From JBFFXF01 sp041569895 (lineage in GTDB: Bacteria > Planctomycetota > UBA8108 > JACQVS01): DNA of 11,119 nucleotides. The DNA is taken from positions 1-11,119 of the forward strand of contig JBFFXF010000256.1 in NCBI GenBank assembly GCA_041569895.1, read 5' to 3'. Shown here in pieces: positions 1 through 6,498 of this stretch. Below the pieces are notes generated by a model that searched no databases, was not told where the DNA came from, and was given only the letters and a program-made list of their open reading frames with translations. The translations under genes and the position numbers were made by a program. Numbering within the stretch: the stretch's first letter is position 1; every line of letters starts with the position of its first letter.

Positions 1-15
1 CCGTGCCCGTGCCCG
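1..15 (+). repeat. CCCGTG hexamer array, cut by the window edge
   Basis: The first 15 bases are two and a half copies of CCCGTG and probably continue to the left of the window. The same unit in the same orientation recurs at 10681-10707. What precedes it is unknown. Confidence 0.6.
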
Positions 16-64
16 AGAAGGCTGCTCGACTCCGCCCGCGAGACTCTGACGTCAGAGCACGGCA

Positions 65-96
65 AGGAAGGCAGGAAGGCAGGAAGGCAGGAAGGG
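65..96 (+). repeat. 8-base tandem repeat AGGAAGGC, four units
   Basis: Four consecutive 8-base units start at 65, 73, 81 and 89. The first three are AGGAAGGC and the last is AGGAAGGG. The array is almost pure purine on the plus strand. An 8-base unit is not a multiple of three, so copy-number change would shift any reading frame, but no gene uses it. Confidence 0.8.
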
Positions 97-179
97 AAAG
101 TGGAGAAGTGGAAACGCAGAGCGCAGAACGAAGGCGCGGCCGACGGACGAGGACGCAGATGACCCCGATTGAGGACGAG

Positions 180-233
180 TCGGACTCGGACTCGGTCGTC
201 GGAATCGGCATCGGCATCGGAATCGGTCATCGG
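180..233. repeat. TCGGNN hexamer array, nine units
   Basis: TCGG occurs at 180, 186, 192, 199, 205, 211, 217, 223 and 230, that is, spaced 6 bases apart with two spacings of 7. The two bases between copies vary (AC, AA, CA and others). It abuts the heptamer array at 234 with no gap. Confidence 0.8.
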
Positions 234-281
234 TTCTCTGATCTCTGACCTCTGATCTCTGCCTCTGCCTTCTGATCTCAG
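234..281 (-). repeat. CAGAGNN heptamer array (minus strand), degenerate at one end
   Basis: Read on the plus strand, NNCTCTG units start at 234, 241, 248 and 255 in perfect 7-base register, followed by degenerate copies to about 281. On the minus strand the unit is CAGAGNN. The 18-unit array at 10733-10863 has the same unit. Relative to the acetyltransferase gene, which is transcribed leftward and ends at 407, this array lies downstream in the sense orientation. Confidence 0.75.
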
Positions 282-347
282 TCTCGGTCTCCGACTCCGG
301 TCGCTCGGCCCCGACGTCGCGCGGGGACAACGACGGCGAATGCTTTC

Positions 348-380
348 GGGACCGGGCCCGGGACCGGGTCCGGGAACGGG
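348..380 (+). repeat. GGGNNN hexamer array with G-quadruplex pattern
   Basis: Six GGG tracts at 348, 354, 360, 366, 372 and 378 are separated by exactly three bases each (ACC, CCC, ACC, TCC, AAC). Four or more GGG tracts with 3-base loops match the standard intramolecular G-quadruplex pattern. The array begins 27 bases past the stop of the minus-strand acetyltransferase gene. In that transcript the sequence reads as CCCGNN hexamers, and the G-tracts are on the template strand. Confidence 0.8.
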
Positions 381-406
381 TTCGAGACCGACCCCGACAG
401 TTTCTT

Positions 407-955
407 TCACAGCCCCAGCGAGTACACCGCAACCGCAATCGTCCCGCTCTTCAGCTTCAGCTCCTCCCTCCCCCGCTCCCGAAACCCCATCGCCTCGTAG
501 AACCGCCGCGCCGGCTCGTTTGCGGCGACCACCTTGAGGGTGAGCGTCGTGAAGCCGCGTGCGCGGGATTCTCTGGTGACGCGCTCGCAGAGGCGGCGGC
601 CGTGGCCTCGCCGTTGTTCGGCCGGGCGGACGTAGAGGGCGGAGATCTCGGCGGTGCTCGCGGGCTCGGGACCGGTGTTGGGCGGGGCGGTGGCGCAGCA
701 GAAGGCGACCACGTCGCCGCCCCGATCGACGACGAACACCGGGACGTGCGGCACGGAGAGGATCTCGACCCACCGCCGCTCGTGCTCCTCGAGCGAGAAG
801 CCCTCGAGCAACTCGCGCGGGACGATGTCACGGTAGGCCTCACGCCAGCTCTCGACATGCACGCGCGCGATGGCGGTGGCGTCAGCGCGAGTGGCTCTCC
901 GAACTTGGCATCCGGGCTTCCCGTCGTATGCTGATCCCTGGACCGGAGAGGTCAT
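407..955 (-). CDS. GNAT family N-acetyltransferase
   Basis: This 182-aa protein would transfer an acetyl group from acetyl-CoA to an amine of unknown substrate. It covers one GNAT domain: an N-terminal 'RRATRADATAIARVHVESW' strand-helix opening (residues 19-37), the beta-4 segment 'AEISALYVRP' (102-111), the acetyl-CoA pyrophosphate-binding loop QRRGHG (114-119, fitting R/Q-x-x-G-x-G/A), and the C-terminal 'NEPARRFYEAMGF' (146-158) typical of the family. I chose the ATG at 955 because the in-frame ATG at 1066 would force translation through the CCGTA/CCCGTA repeat array; no good ribosome site is visible at either start. The gene diverges from the bpt-like gene. Fold confidence is high; substrate (small molecule, antibiotic or protein N-terminus) cannot be told. 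Confidence 0.88.
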   Translation of the reverse strand: MTSPVQGSAYDGKPGCQVRRATRADATAIARVHVESWREAYRDIVPRELLEGFSLEEHERRWVEILSVPHVPVFVVDRGGDVVAFCCATAPPNTGPEPASTAEISALYVRPAEQRRGHGRRLCERVTRESRARGFTTLTLKVVAANEPARRFYEAMGFRERGREELKLKSGTIAVAVYSLGL

Positions 956-983
956 CGGATGAAGCAGACAGAACCCTGAGCGG

Positions 984-1026
984 CCCGTACCGTACCGTAG
1001 CCGTACCGTACCCGTACCCGTTCCCG
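984..1026 (+). repeat. CCGTA / CCCGTA mixed 5-6-base array in the divergent gap
   Basis: Consecutive units CCCGTA, CCGTA, CCGTAG, CCGTA, CCGTA, CCCGTA, CCCGTT and CCCG run from 984 to 1026. The unit resembles the CCCGTN hexamers near both window ends. It lies in the 146-bp gap between two divergent start codons, so its length sets part of the promoter spacing for both genes. No confident -10/-35 pair was identified in the gap. Confidence 0.75.
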
Positions 1027-1101
1027 ATAACTCGCCATCGGGCACGGACTCCGGAACGCCGATCACGCGGACACCGCGGCCGAGCGCAGCGATCGAGAGC
1101 C

Positions 1102-1815
1102 ATGCACGCGACGGATTGTCTCATTCCCCTCGGTGCGACGCCAGCGCAACGCTGTCCCTACCTGCCGGATCGCGACGCGAGCCTGTTTTTTTACCAGCCG
1201 ATCTTCCCGTCGCCCGACGATTTCGACCGCATGCTCGAATCCGGGTTCCGCAGGCACGGCGGTGTGTTCTACCGGCCAGCGTGCCCGGATGGGTGCCGCG
1301 AGTGCGTGCCGATTCGCCTTCCGCTGGCGCGCTTCGAGCCGTCGCGGAGCCAGCGACGGCTGCTGCGCAAGTACGGCGACCGCTACGAGGTCACCGCCGG
1401 CGAGCCGGCGGTCGAGCCCGACCACCTCGACCTCTTCAATCGCCACGCCCGCCACGTCTCCCCGGACGCGCGACCGCTCGGTGTCGAGGAGTACACCGAC
1501 TTCCTGATCGCCAGCCCGGTGCTGACGTTGCAGGTGAGCTACCACCTCGACGGCGAGCTCGCCGGCGTCGGGTTCCTCGACGTCGGCCACCGCGCGTCGT
1601 CCTCCGTCTACTACTTCTGGGACCCGGACTGCGCCGCCGCCTCGCCCGGCACCTTCTCGGCGCTCTGGGAGATCGACTGGTGCCGGCGCCAGGGCCAGGA
1701 CCATTACTACCTCGGGTACTGGATCCGCGACTGCCGGAGCATGGCCTACAAGGATCGATTCCGCCCCTGCGAGCGCATGGACTGGGAGAGCGGCAGGTGG
1801 GTCGAGGCGCGGTAG
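1102..1815 (+). CDS. Bpt/ATE-family aminoacyl-tRNA-protein transferase (N-degron pathway)
   Basis: This 237-aa cytoplasmic enzyme is predicted to move leucine or arginine from aminoacyl-tRNA onto the N-terminus of proteins, marking them for ClpS/ClpAP-type degradation. The family opening is present ('CPYLPDRDASLFF', residues 18-30), as is the cysteine-containing block 'YRPACPDGCRECVPIRLP' (57-74), followed by 'FEPSRSQRRLLRKY' (78-91) and the C-terminal-domain core 'YYLGYWIRDCRSMAYKDRF' (202-220). Length fits bacterial Bpt. The ATG at 1102 is chosen because the family signature starts right after it; the in-frame ATG at 928 would add 58 residues encoded largely by the upstream repeat array. 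Whether it attaches Leu (Bpt) or Arg (ATE) cannot be decided by eye. No ClpS or Clp gene is in the window. Confidence 0.88.
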   Translation: MHATDCLIPLGATPAQRCPYLPDRDASLFFYQPIFPSPDDFDRMLESGFRRHGGVFYRPACPDGCRECVPIRLPLARFEPSRSQRRLLRKYGDRYEVTAGEPAVEPDHLDLFNRHARHVSPDARPLGVEEYTDFLIASPVLTLQVSYHLDGELAGVGFLDVGHRASSSVYYFWDPDCAAASPGTFSALWEIDWCRRQGQDHYYLGYWIRDCRSMAYKDRFRPCERMDWESGRWVEAR

Positions 1816-1829
1816 CGCTCTTCCAGCTT

Positions 1830-1859
1830 GCAGCCGGGGCGCGCTGCCGGGGGCTTTTT
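1830..1859 (+). terminator. Possible weak intrinsic terminator after bpt-like gene
   Basis: GCAGC (1830-1834) can pair with GCTGC (1843-1847) across an 8-base loop, and a run of five T follows at 1855-1859, 7 bases after the stem. An alternative 6-bp stem pairs GGGCTT (1851-1856) with AAGCCC (1865-1870). The stem-to-T distance is longer than ideal, so this is a weak candidate. Confidence 0.3.
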
Positions 1860-1949
1860 GCGGGAAGCCCACCCGCCGCCCGAGTATCATCGAGCCGGCT
1901 CGTTTCGATCCGTCCGGACGACCGGCCCGGCAGCAGGGAGCAGCGTCAC

Positions 1950-3956
1950 ATGACCGACCGGCGGCGATCACTTCTCTCCACCATCCTCGTCGTTCTCCTC
2001 GCGCACGTCACGACCCCGCGTCCGGCGACGGCGCAGGACGAAGCCAAACAGGCGGCCGCCGAGCTCGCTCGCATCAAGCAGGCCGAGGCGCAGGAGCGCC
2101 TCAAGGAGCTCGAGGAGACCATGGATCGGCTGGCGCGGCTGCTCTCGACCACCGAGCCGCGCAACGCGCAGAAGCTGCGCACCGCCTTCGAGGAGTCGCG
2201 CGAGCGGCTGGTGCGCGAGGGGATGGGCCGCGTCGTCGAATTCCTGCGCGAGCGTAAGCTCGATCGAGCGCTGGAGAGCCAGGCGTCGGTCGCCCGCAAC
2301 CTCGACGAGCTGCTCTCGATCCTGCTCGAGAAGGACATCAGCCCGCGCGAGCTGCTGAAGCACATCAAGCGCCTCACCGGTGTTCTCGCGGACCTCGACC
2401 GCGTCGTCGAGGAGGAGACCACGGAGAAGATCGCGTCGGACCAGGCCGCCGAGGCGGAGTCGCCGATCGAGACGCTCTCCGGAGCCCTCGTCGAGCTCGA
2501 CGCGCTGATCGGCCGCGAGAAGGCGATCGAGGCGAAGATCGCCGGCGCCACCGGCAACGCTTCCGGCGAGGGAAAGGACGGCGGGGGCGGGCAGGAGGGC
2601 AAGGGCGGCAAGGGTGGCAAGGACGGCAAGGGTGGCGAGGGTGAACCGGGCGGCCAGGGCGACACGCCCGACCGTGAGCCCGAGAAGGACCCCGAGGTCG
2701 CCCGCAAGCTCCGCGACGTCGCGACCGAGCAGGAAAACGTGCAGTCGGGAACTGCCAAGCTGCGGAAGTCGCACGAGCCGGGCGGTGGACCGTTCGATCT
2801 CGACCGTGATCGCCTCGCGGCCGCCGAGGCCGCGATGGCCGGCGCGTCGAGCGCCATGAAGGGCGGCGCGGGAGGCGAGGCGGCGGGCAAGGCCGCCGAG
2901 GCGCGCAAGGCCCTCGAGGCCGCGCGTCGCGATGCCGCCGAGAAGCTCGACGAGCTCCGCCGGCGTCGCGATTTCGCCACCATGAAGAAGGCGCAGGACG
3001 ACACCACCGAGCGCACGAAGGACGTCCTCGAGCGCATGAAGACGACGCCACCGCTGGTCTCGTCGCCCGAGGGCGGCGTGCCGGGCCGTGGTGACGTCGA
3101 GGCGGCGTCCGGCTCGATGGAGAGCGCGTCGGAGAGCCTCGGCGGCGGCAAGGCGCGGCCCGCGAGCCGATCGCAGAAGGACGCGCTGACGAAGCTCAAC
3201 GAGGGCCGGCGCAAGGTCGAGGAGACGCTCGAGGAGCTCCAGCGGGCGTTGCGCGAGCGTCTGCTCGCCTACCTGCGCGAGCGCTTCACGCACATGCTCG
3301 ACCGACAGCGCGGCCTTTCGCGAGAGACGAAGTCGCTCGACAGCCGGCTGCGGGCGCTGGCGACGGTCGCCGCCGCGTCGGGAAGCACGTCGGCCGATCC
3401 GGTGCCCGCGGACGGCGCCGAGGGCGTCCCGGAAGCAGCGATCGACCGCAAGGATCTCCAGAAGGCGAAGAGCCTCGCGCTCGGCGAGGAGGATCTCCGC
3501 CTCGTCGCCGAGGACGTCATCGACCTCCTCGAGGAGGACGGCACGACTCTCGTCTTCCCGCGCATCGTCGGCGGGCTCGAGGCGGACCTCCGGAACGTCA
3601 CCGGCCTTCTCGACGCCGTGCGCACCGGAGCGCTGACGCAGCGCATCCAGAAGGAGATCGAGGAGACCCTCGTCGAGATCCTCGAGGCGATCAAGCAGGC
3701 GCAGAAGAGTCCGCCGCCGCCGAATCCGAACCAGGGACGGAGATCGCGCAGCGGGGCGGGCCCGCTCCTGCCGACCTCGGCCGAGCTCAAGATGATCCGC
3801 TCGATGCAGGCGCGACTCAACGAGCGCACGCGCCGGTTCGATCTCGATCGCGCCGTGGAGGAGCTCGACCTCGAGGAGAAGCGGCAGGCCAGGGCGCTCG
3901 CCGATCGCCAGAAGGAGATCGAGGACCTGCTGCGAAAAGTGGGGCGGTCCCTGTGA
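1950..3956 (+). CDS. Exported coiled-coil protein, planctomycete-type, function unknown
   Basis: I do not recognise a named family. The 668-aa product has a Sec signal peptide (basic MTDRRR, hydrophobic 8-20, probable cleavage after ATA at 28) and no later membrane segment, so it is probably periplasmic. Residues about 30-195 are charged, Glu/Arg/Leu-rich and heptad-like. A flexible Gly/Lys-rich linker follows (about 200-240) with five 9-base GKG-type repeats at 217-231. Another Ala/Lys/Glu helical stretch leads to a C-terminal region with a Pro-rich break and the closing segment 'LPTSAELKMIRSMQARLNER' (from about 607) plus a final coiled coil ending 'EIEDLLRKVGRSL'. GGAG at 1937-1940 supports the ATG at 1950; the open frame continues upstream only as a shadow of the previous gene. 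It is probably co-expressed with the next three genes. A structural or scaffolding role is inference. Confidence 0.8.
   Translation: MTDRRRSLLSTILVVLLAHVTTPRPATAQDEAKQAAAELARIKQAEAQERLKELEETMDRLARLLSTTEPRNAQKLRTAFEESRERLVREGMGRVVEFLRERKLDRALESQASVARNLDELLSILLEKDISPRELLKHIKRLTGVLADLDRVVEEETTEKIASDQAAEAESPIETLSGALVELDALIGREKAIEAKIAGATGNASGEGKDGGGGQEGKGGKGGKDGKGGEGEPGGQGDTPDREPEKDPEVARKLRDVATEQENVQSGTAKLRKSHEPGGGPFDLDRDRLAAAEAAMAGASSAMKGGAGGEAAGKAAEARKALEAARRDAAEKLDELRRRRDFATMKKAQDDTTERTKDVLERMKTTPPLVSSPEGGVPGRGDVEAASGSMESASESLGGGKARPASRSQKDALTKLNEGRRKVEETLEELQRALRERLLAYLRERFTHMLDRQRGLSRETKSLDSRLRALATVAAASGSTSADPVPADGAEGVPEAAIDRKDLQKAKSLALGEEDLRLVAEDVIDLLEEDGTTLVFPRIVGGLEADLRNVTGLLDAVRTGALTQRIQKEIEETLVEILEAIKQAQKSPPPPNPNQGRRSRSGAGPLLPTSAELKMIRSMQARLNERTRRFDLDRAVEELDLEEKRQARALADRQKEIEDLLRKVGRSL
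2598..2642 (+). repeat. In-frame 9-base tandem repeat encoding GKG units
   Basis: Five 9-base units start at 2598, 2607, 2616, 2625 and 2634, each of the form GGC-AAG-GGN (one ends GAC, and the last has GAG for AAG). They encode GKG, GKG, GKD, GKG, GEG in the linker of the coiled-coil protein. Being a multiple of three, copy-number change would only alter linker length. Confidence 0.75.
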
Positions 3957-3966
3957 CGGTTCGCTG

Positions 3967-3972
3967 TACAAT
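3967..3972 (+). promoter_or_regulatory. Possible -10 element (TACAAT) upstream of the Cys-cluster gene
   Basis: TACAAT matches five of six bases of the sigma-70 -10 consensus and lies 58 bases before the next start codon, in the 74-bp gap after the coiled-coil gene. No convincing -35 hexamer is at the right spacing. It could give the three downstream genes their own transcript, but such a match can arise by chance. Confidence 0.22.
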
Positions 3973-4030
3973 CACCTCGGCGGCAGAGGACGGCCGCCGG
4001 AGACTTGAAACACCAGGACGGAGGCTGACC

Positions 4031-5146
4031 ATGTCGACCCGGTCTCACGGCGCGACGAAGCTCGCGACGATCGCTCTGCTGGCGGCGCTCGTCGCCGCTC
4101 CGCTGGCCGCCCAGACGCCGCACGAGATGGAGCCGACCGACAAGATCGAGCTCTTCCTGCAGCATCTCGGCAAGATCGTCCAGATCGAGCCGGAGCTCTA
4201 CCAGTCGCTGTTGCTCGAGTACGAGGTCGGTCTGACGCTCGGCGAGCTCGGCATGGCGCACCCCGAGCCGTTGCTCGGCGACTTCATCCTGCGCGGCCTC
4301 GAACGCGTCCACCCGGCGCTGGCAACGGCGCGGGAGCATTTCGAGGCCGGCGCCGCGGGTGACACCGCCCGCCGCGATGAGGCCGCGGCGGCGTTCCGGT
4401 CGTTGATCGGCAAGCGCGATCCGTTCCTCTCGGCGCGCTGCCGGCTCTTCCTCGCCGAGATCGACCTCGCGGCGGGACGGCACGACGCCGCGCTGCGCAC
4501 CGCCGAGCGCATCATCCGCGATGACCGCATGCACCTGATCCCGGACTGGCGCGCCTGCGAGATCGCCGCGTCGTGCTTTCGCGCCAGGGAGCAGCCCGTG
4601 CTCGAGTTCCTGCAGCACGCCATCCTGCTGACCGACTTCCACGACCTGCCGCCCGCGGTCGAGGCGAACGCCAGGGCGCGGCTCGCGGAGCTGGAGAAGG
4701 AGGCAGGACGACCGGTCCGCGTCGTCGGCGGCTGGATGGACGCCGTCGAGAAGTGGGTCCGTCGCTACGAGACCGGCGAGGATCCGACGCGGGCGAAGCA
4801 GGGACAGATCCTCGTCGCGCTCGACAAGATGATCGAGCTCCAGGAGGCGCGCGAGCGCAACGCGTGCAAGAACTGCGGCAGCGGATCGTGCGGGGGCTCG
4901 TGCCGTGGCGGCCCGCCGCGTGGCAACCGGAGCAGCTCGCCGGCGCAGACGTCGCAGCTCGTCGAGGCCGACGGCTCCATCAACCTCCGCGGCGTGTCGC
5001 GTGGCAACGCGTCGTCGCTGTGGGGGCTCCTGCGGGATCGCCAGGGCGCCTCGGCGCTCCAGAGCTCGAAGGTCAAGCTGCCGGAGCGTTACCGCAAGCT
5101 CCTCGAGCAGTACTACCGCGGGCTGTCGACGAGCGAAGAGGAATGA
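4031..5146 (+). CDS. Exported protein with CX2CX4CX3C cluster, function unknown
   Basis: The 371-aa product has a signal peptide (hydrophobic 11-24, probable cleavage after LAA at 27) and no other membrane segment. Residues about 30-265 are mostly helical, with TPR-like hairpin character ('HDAALRTAERIIRDDR') but no repeat I can assign. At 279-291 four cysteines are spaced CX2CX4CX3C (Cys279, 282, 287, 291) in a Gly/Ser-rich stretch, which could bind metal or form disulfides. The C-terminus combines 'SLWGLLRDRQG' with 'YRKLLEQYYRGLS', a layout I associate with planctomycete hypothetical proteins that sit near envelope and vWA-type operons. The start at 4031 is fixed by GGAGG at 4020-4024, six bases upstream. 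Its stop overlaps the next start as ATGA. Molecular role not known. Confidence 0.8.
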   Translation: MSTRSHGATKLATIALLAALVAAPLAAQTPHEMEPTDKIELFLQHLGKIVQIEPELYQSLLLEYEVGLTLGELGMAHPEPLLGDFILRGLERVHPALATAREHFEAGAAGDTARRDEAAAAFRSLIGKRDPFLSARCRLFLAEIDLAAGRHDAALRTAERIIRDDRMHLIPDWRACEIAASCFRAREQPVLEFLQHAILLTDFHDLPPAVEANARARLAELEKEAGRPVRVVGGWMDAVEKWVRRYETGEDPTRAKQGQILVALDKMIELQEARERNACKNCGSGSCGGSCRGGPPRGNRSSSPAQTSQLVEADGSINLRGVSRGNASSLWGLLRDRQGASALQSSKVKLPERYRKLLEQYYRGLSTSEEE

Positions 5147-6498
5147 GCGCGTCGCGGCGAACGCCCAGGGCCTTCCTGATCGGCATCGCCGCGTGCCTCT
5201 TCGTGTGGGCGCCGCCGACGCGCGTCGCCGCCCAGAGCGCGGGAGACATCATCTGCCGCCTGGCGCTGATCGACGGCAGTGAGGCTGTCGGCGCCCTGAT
5301 CGAGATCACTCCCGAGCGCATCCGCATCGAGGGTCGCGACCGGCCACTCGCCTACCACGAGCTGCGCGAGATCGTGTTCGGCGCCAGTGGAGAGGAGCTG
5401 GCCGCCGGCAGCGACGCGCGCCGAGATGACACGGAGAAGCGTCCGCTGCTGCAGTTCGTCGGCGGGGAGGCGCTTCCGGCGCGCGTCCTCGACTGCGACG
5501 GCAAGATCCTCCGATTCCTCGTCCGCGGGGAGCGGACCGAGTCGGCCCCGTCGGGCGAGACCATCGGTACGCTCGCCGTACCGGTGACCGCGCTGCGCGC
5601 GTTCCGGTTGCGCGAGCCGCATCCGACGGATCGCATCTTCGAGGAGACGCTCAAGAGCCCGCCGCCCGACCGCGACATGGTCTTCGTCCGTCGCGGCGAG
5701 CGACTGCTGCGGCTCGAGTGCGTCTTCCGCGCGATCGACGGCGAGTTCGTCACCATCGAGTACGGCGGCGAGGAGAGACGGATCCGGCGCAACCGGATCC
5801 TCGGCGTCATTCTCGCGTCGGTCGCCGGCGCGACCATCGACAGCGGCGATGAGGGCGTTCTCCATCTGGAGAGCGGCGGTCGCGCCCCGGCGCGCATCCG
5901 CGGCATCTCCTTCGTCACCGACGGCGGCGTGGAGCGACCCCAGCTCGACGTCACCGTGCACGGCTCGCCTTGGCCGCTGCGTCTCGACCGCATCGACCAC
6001 ATCGCCTTCGCGAGCGACCGCATCCGGTTCCTCTCCGAGCTCGAGCCGTCGAAAGTGACCGAGACGCCGCTCTTCGACAACCGCTTCCCCTACCGCCGCG
6101 ACCTCTCGGTCGGCGGTGGGCCGATCTGGCTCGACGGCGTCGAGTATCGCAAGGGTCTCGGCGTGCACTCGCGATCGGTCATCCAGTACGACCTGGACGG
6201 CAGCTTCACGTCGTTCGTGGCGCGAGTCGGCATCGACGACCTCGTCGGCGGTCGGGGCGCGGCGACGGTGCGCGTCATCGGAAACGGACGCAAGCTCTTC
6301 GAGAGCAACGTGTCGGGCGGCGAGGACGCCATCGACGTCGTCGTGCCGATCACCGGCATCCGCACGCTCGCGCTCGAGACCGACTATGGCGAGGATGGAG
6401 TCGACCTCGGCGACCACGTCGACTGGGCCGATGCGCGGCTCGTCCGTCCGGCCGGGAAGCGCGTTCCCGCGACCGAAACAGAAGGGACTTCGAGATGA
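5143..6498 (+). CDS. Exported beta-repeat protein with C-terminal NPCBM domain
   Basis: The 451-aa product has a signal peptide (hydrophobic 11-22, probable cleavage after VAA at 30). Residues about 36-290 contain four loosely similar beta-rich modules (about 36-82, 102-156, 178-225, 236-290), each with the pattern 'dG....g.l..i..d.i.......l....i..I.f'. Residues about 308-440 are an NPCBM (carbohydrate-binding-like) domain: 'YRKGLGVHSRSVIQYDLDG' opens it, 'VARVGIDD' follows, and 'DWADARL' (427-433) closes it. NPCBM domains are common in planctomycete secreted proteins and often accompany glycan-active or surface proteins; no catalytic domain is seen. The start overlaps the previous stop (ATGA), implying translational coupling, and its own stop overlaps the next start the same way. 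Binding of a glycan is inferred from the domain. Confidence 0.85.
   Translation: MSASRRTPRAFLIGIAACLFVWAPPTRVAAQSAGDIICRLALIDGSEAVGALIEITPERIRIEGRDRPLAYHELREIVFGASGEELAAGSDARRDDTEKRPLLQFVGGEALPARVLDCDGKILRFLVRGERTESAPSGETIGTLAVPVTALRAFRLREPHPTDRIFEETLKSPPPDRDMVFVRRGERLLRLECVFRAIDGEFVTIEYGGEERRIRRNRILGVILASVAGATIDSGDEGVLHLESGGRAPARIRGISFVTDGGVERPQLDVTVHGSPWPLRLDRIDHIAFASDRIRFLSELEPSKVTETPLFDNRFPYRRDLSVGGGPIWLDGVEYRKGLGVHSRSVIQYDLDGSFTSFVARVGIDDLVGGRGAATVRVIGNGRKLFESNVSGGEDAIDVVVPITGIRTLALETDYGEDGVDLGDHVDWADARLVRPAGKRVPATETEGTSR

Larger units (their letters stand above)
1..406. other. Non-coding region made of several short tandem arrays
   Basis: No credible gene lies here. The open frames that cross it translate into dipeptide-type repeats (for example GIGIGIGIG) because the DNA has a 6-base period, and they show no conserved protein features. 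The stretch holds at least five arrays, listed separately: a CCCGTG array at the left edge, an 8-base purine-rich array, a TCGGNN array, a minus-strand CAGAGNN array and a GGGNNN array. The connecting pieces (about 97-179 and 282-347) show no clear gene or RNA. The region lies downstream of the minus-strand acetyltransferase that ends at 407. Confidence 0.7.

Noticed and set aside
3..248. Small open frame at the left edge
   Set aside because: The GIGIGIGIG and ESDSDS segments come from the TCGGNN array; there is no ribosome site and no homology that I recognise.
928..1101. N-terminal extension of the bpt-like protein from the ATG at 928
   Set aside because: The added residues are encoded by the CCGTA array and overlap the start of the divergent acetyltransferase gene; family signatures begin right after 1102.
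1116..1949. Upstream extension of the coiled-coil gene frame through the bpt-like gene
   Set aside because: The extension is an Arg/Pro/Ala-rich shadow of the bpt-like gene in another frame. A signal peptide begins exactly at the ATG at 1950, which has GGAG upstream.
1968..3971. 667-residue open frame on the minus strand opposite the coiled-coil gene
   Set aside because: It is antisense to a gene with a signal peptide, ribosome site and coherent coiled-coil sequence. Long antisense frames are expected in GC-rich DNA with strong third-position bias, and its translation has no recognisable motif.
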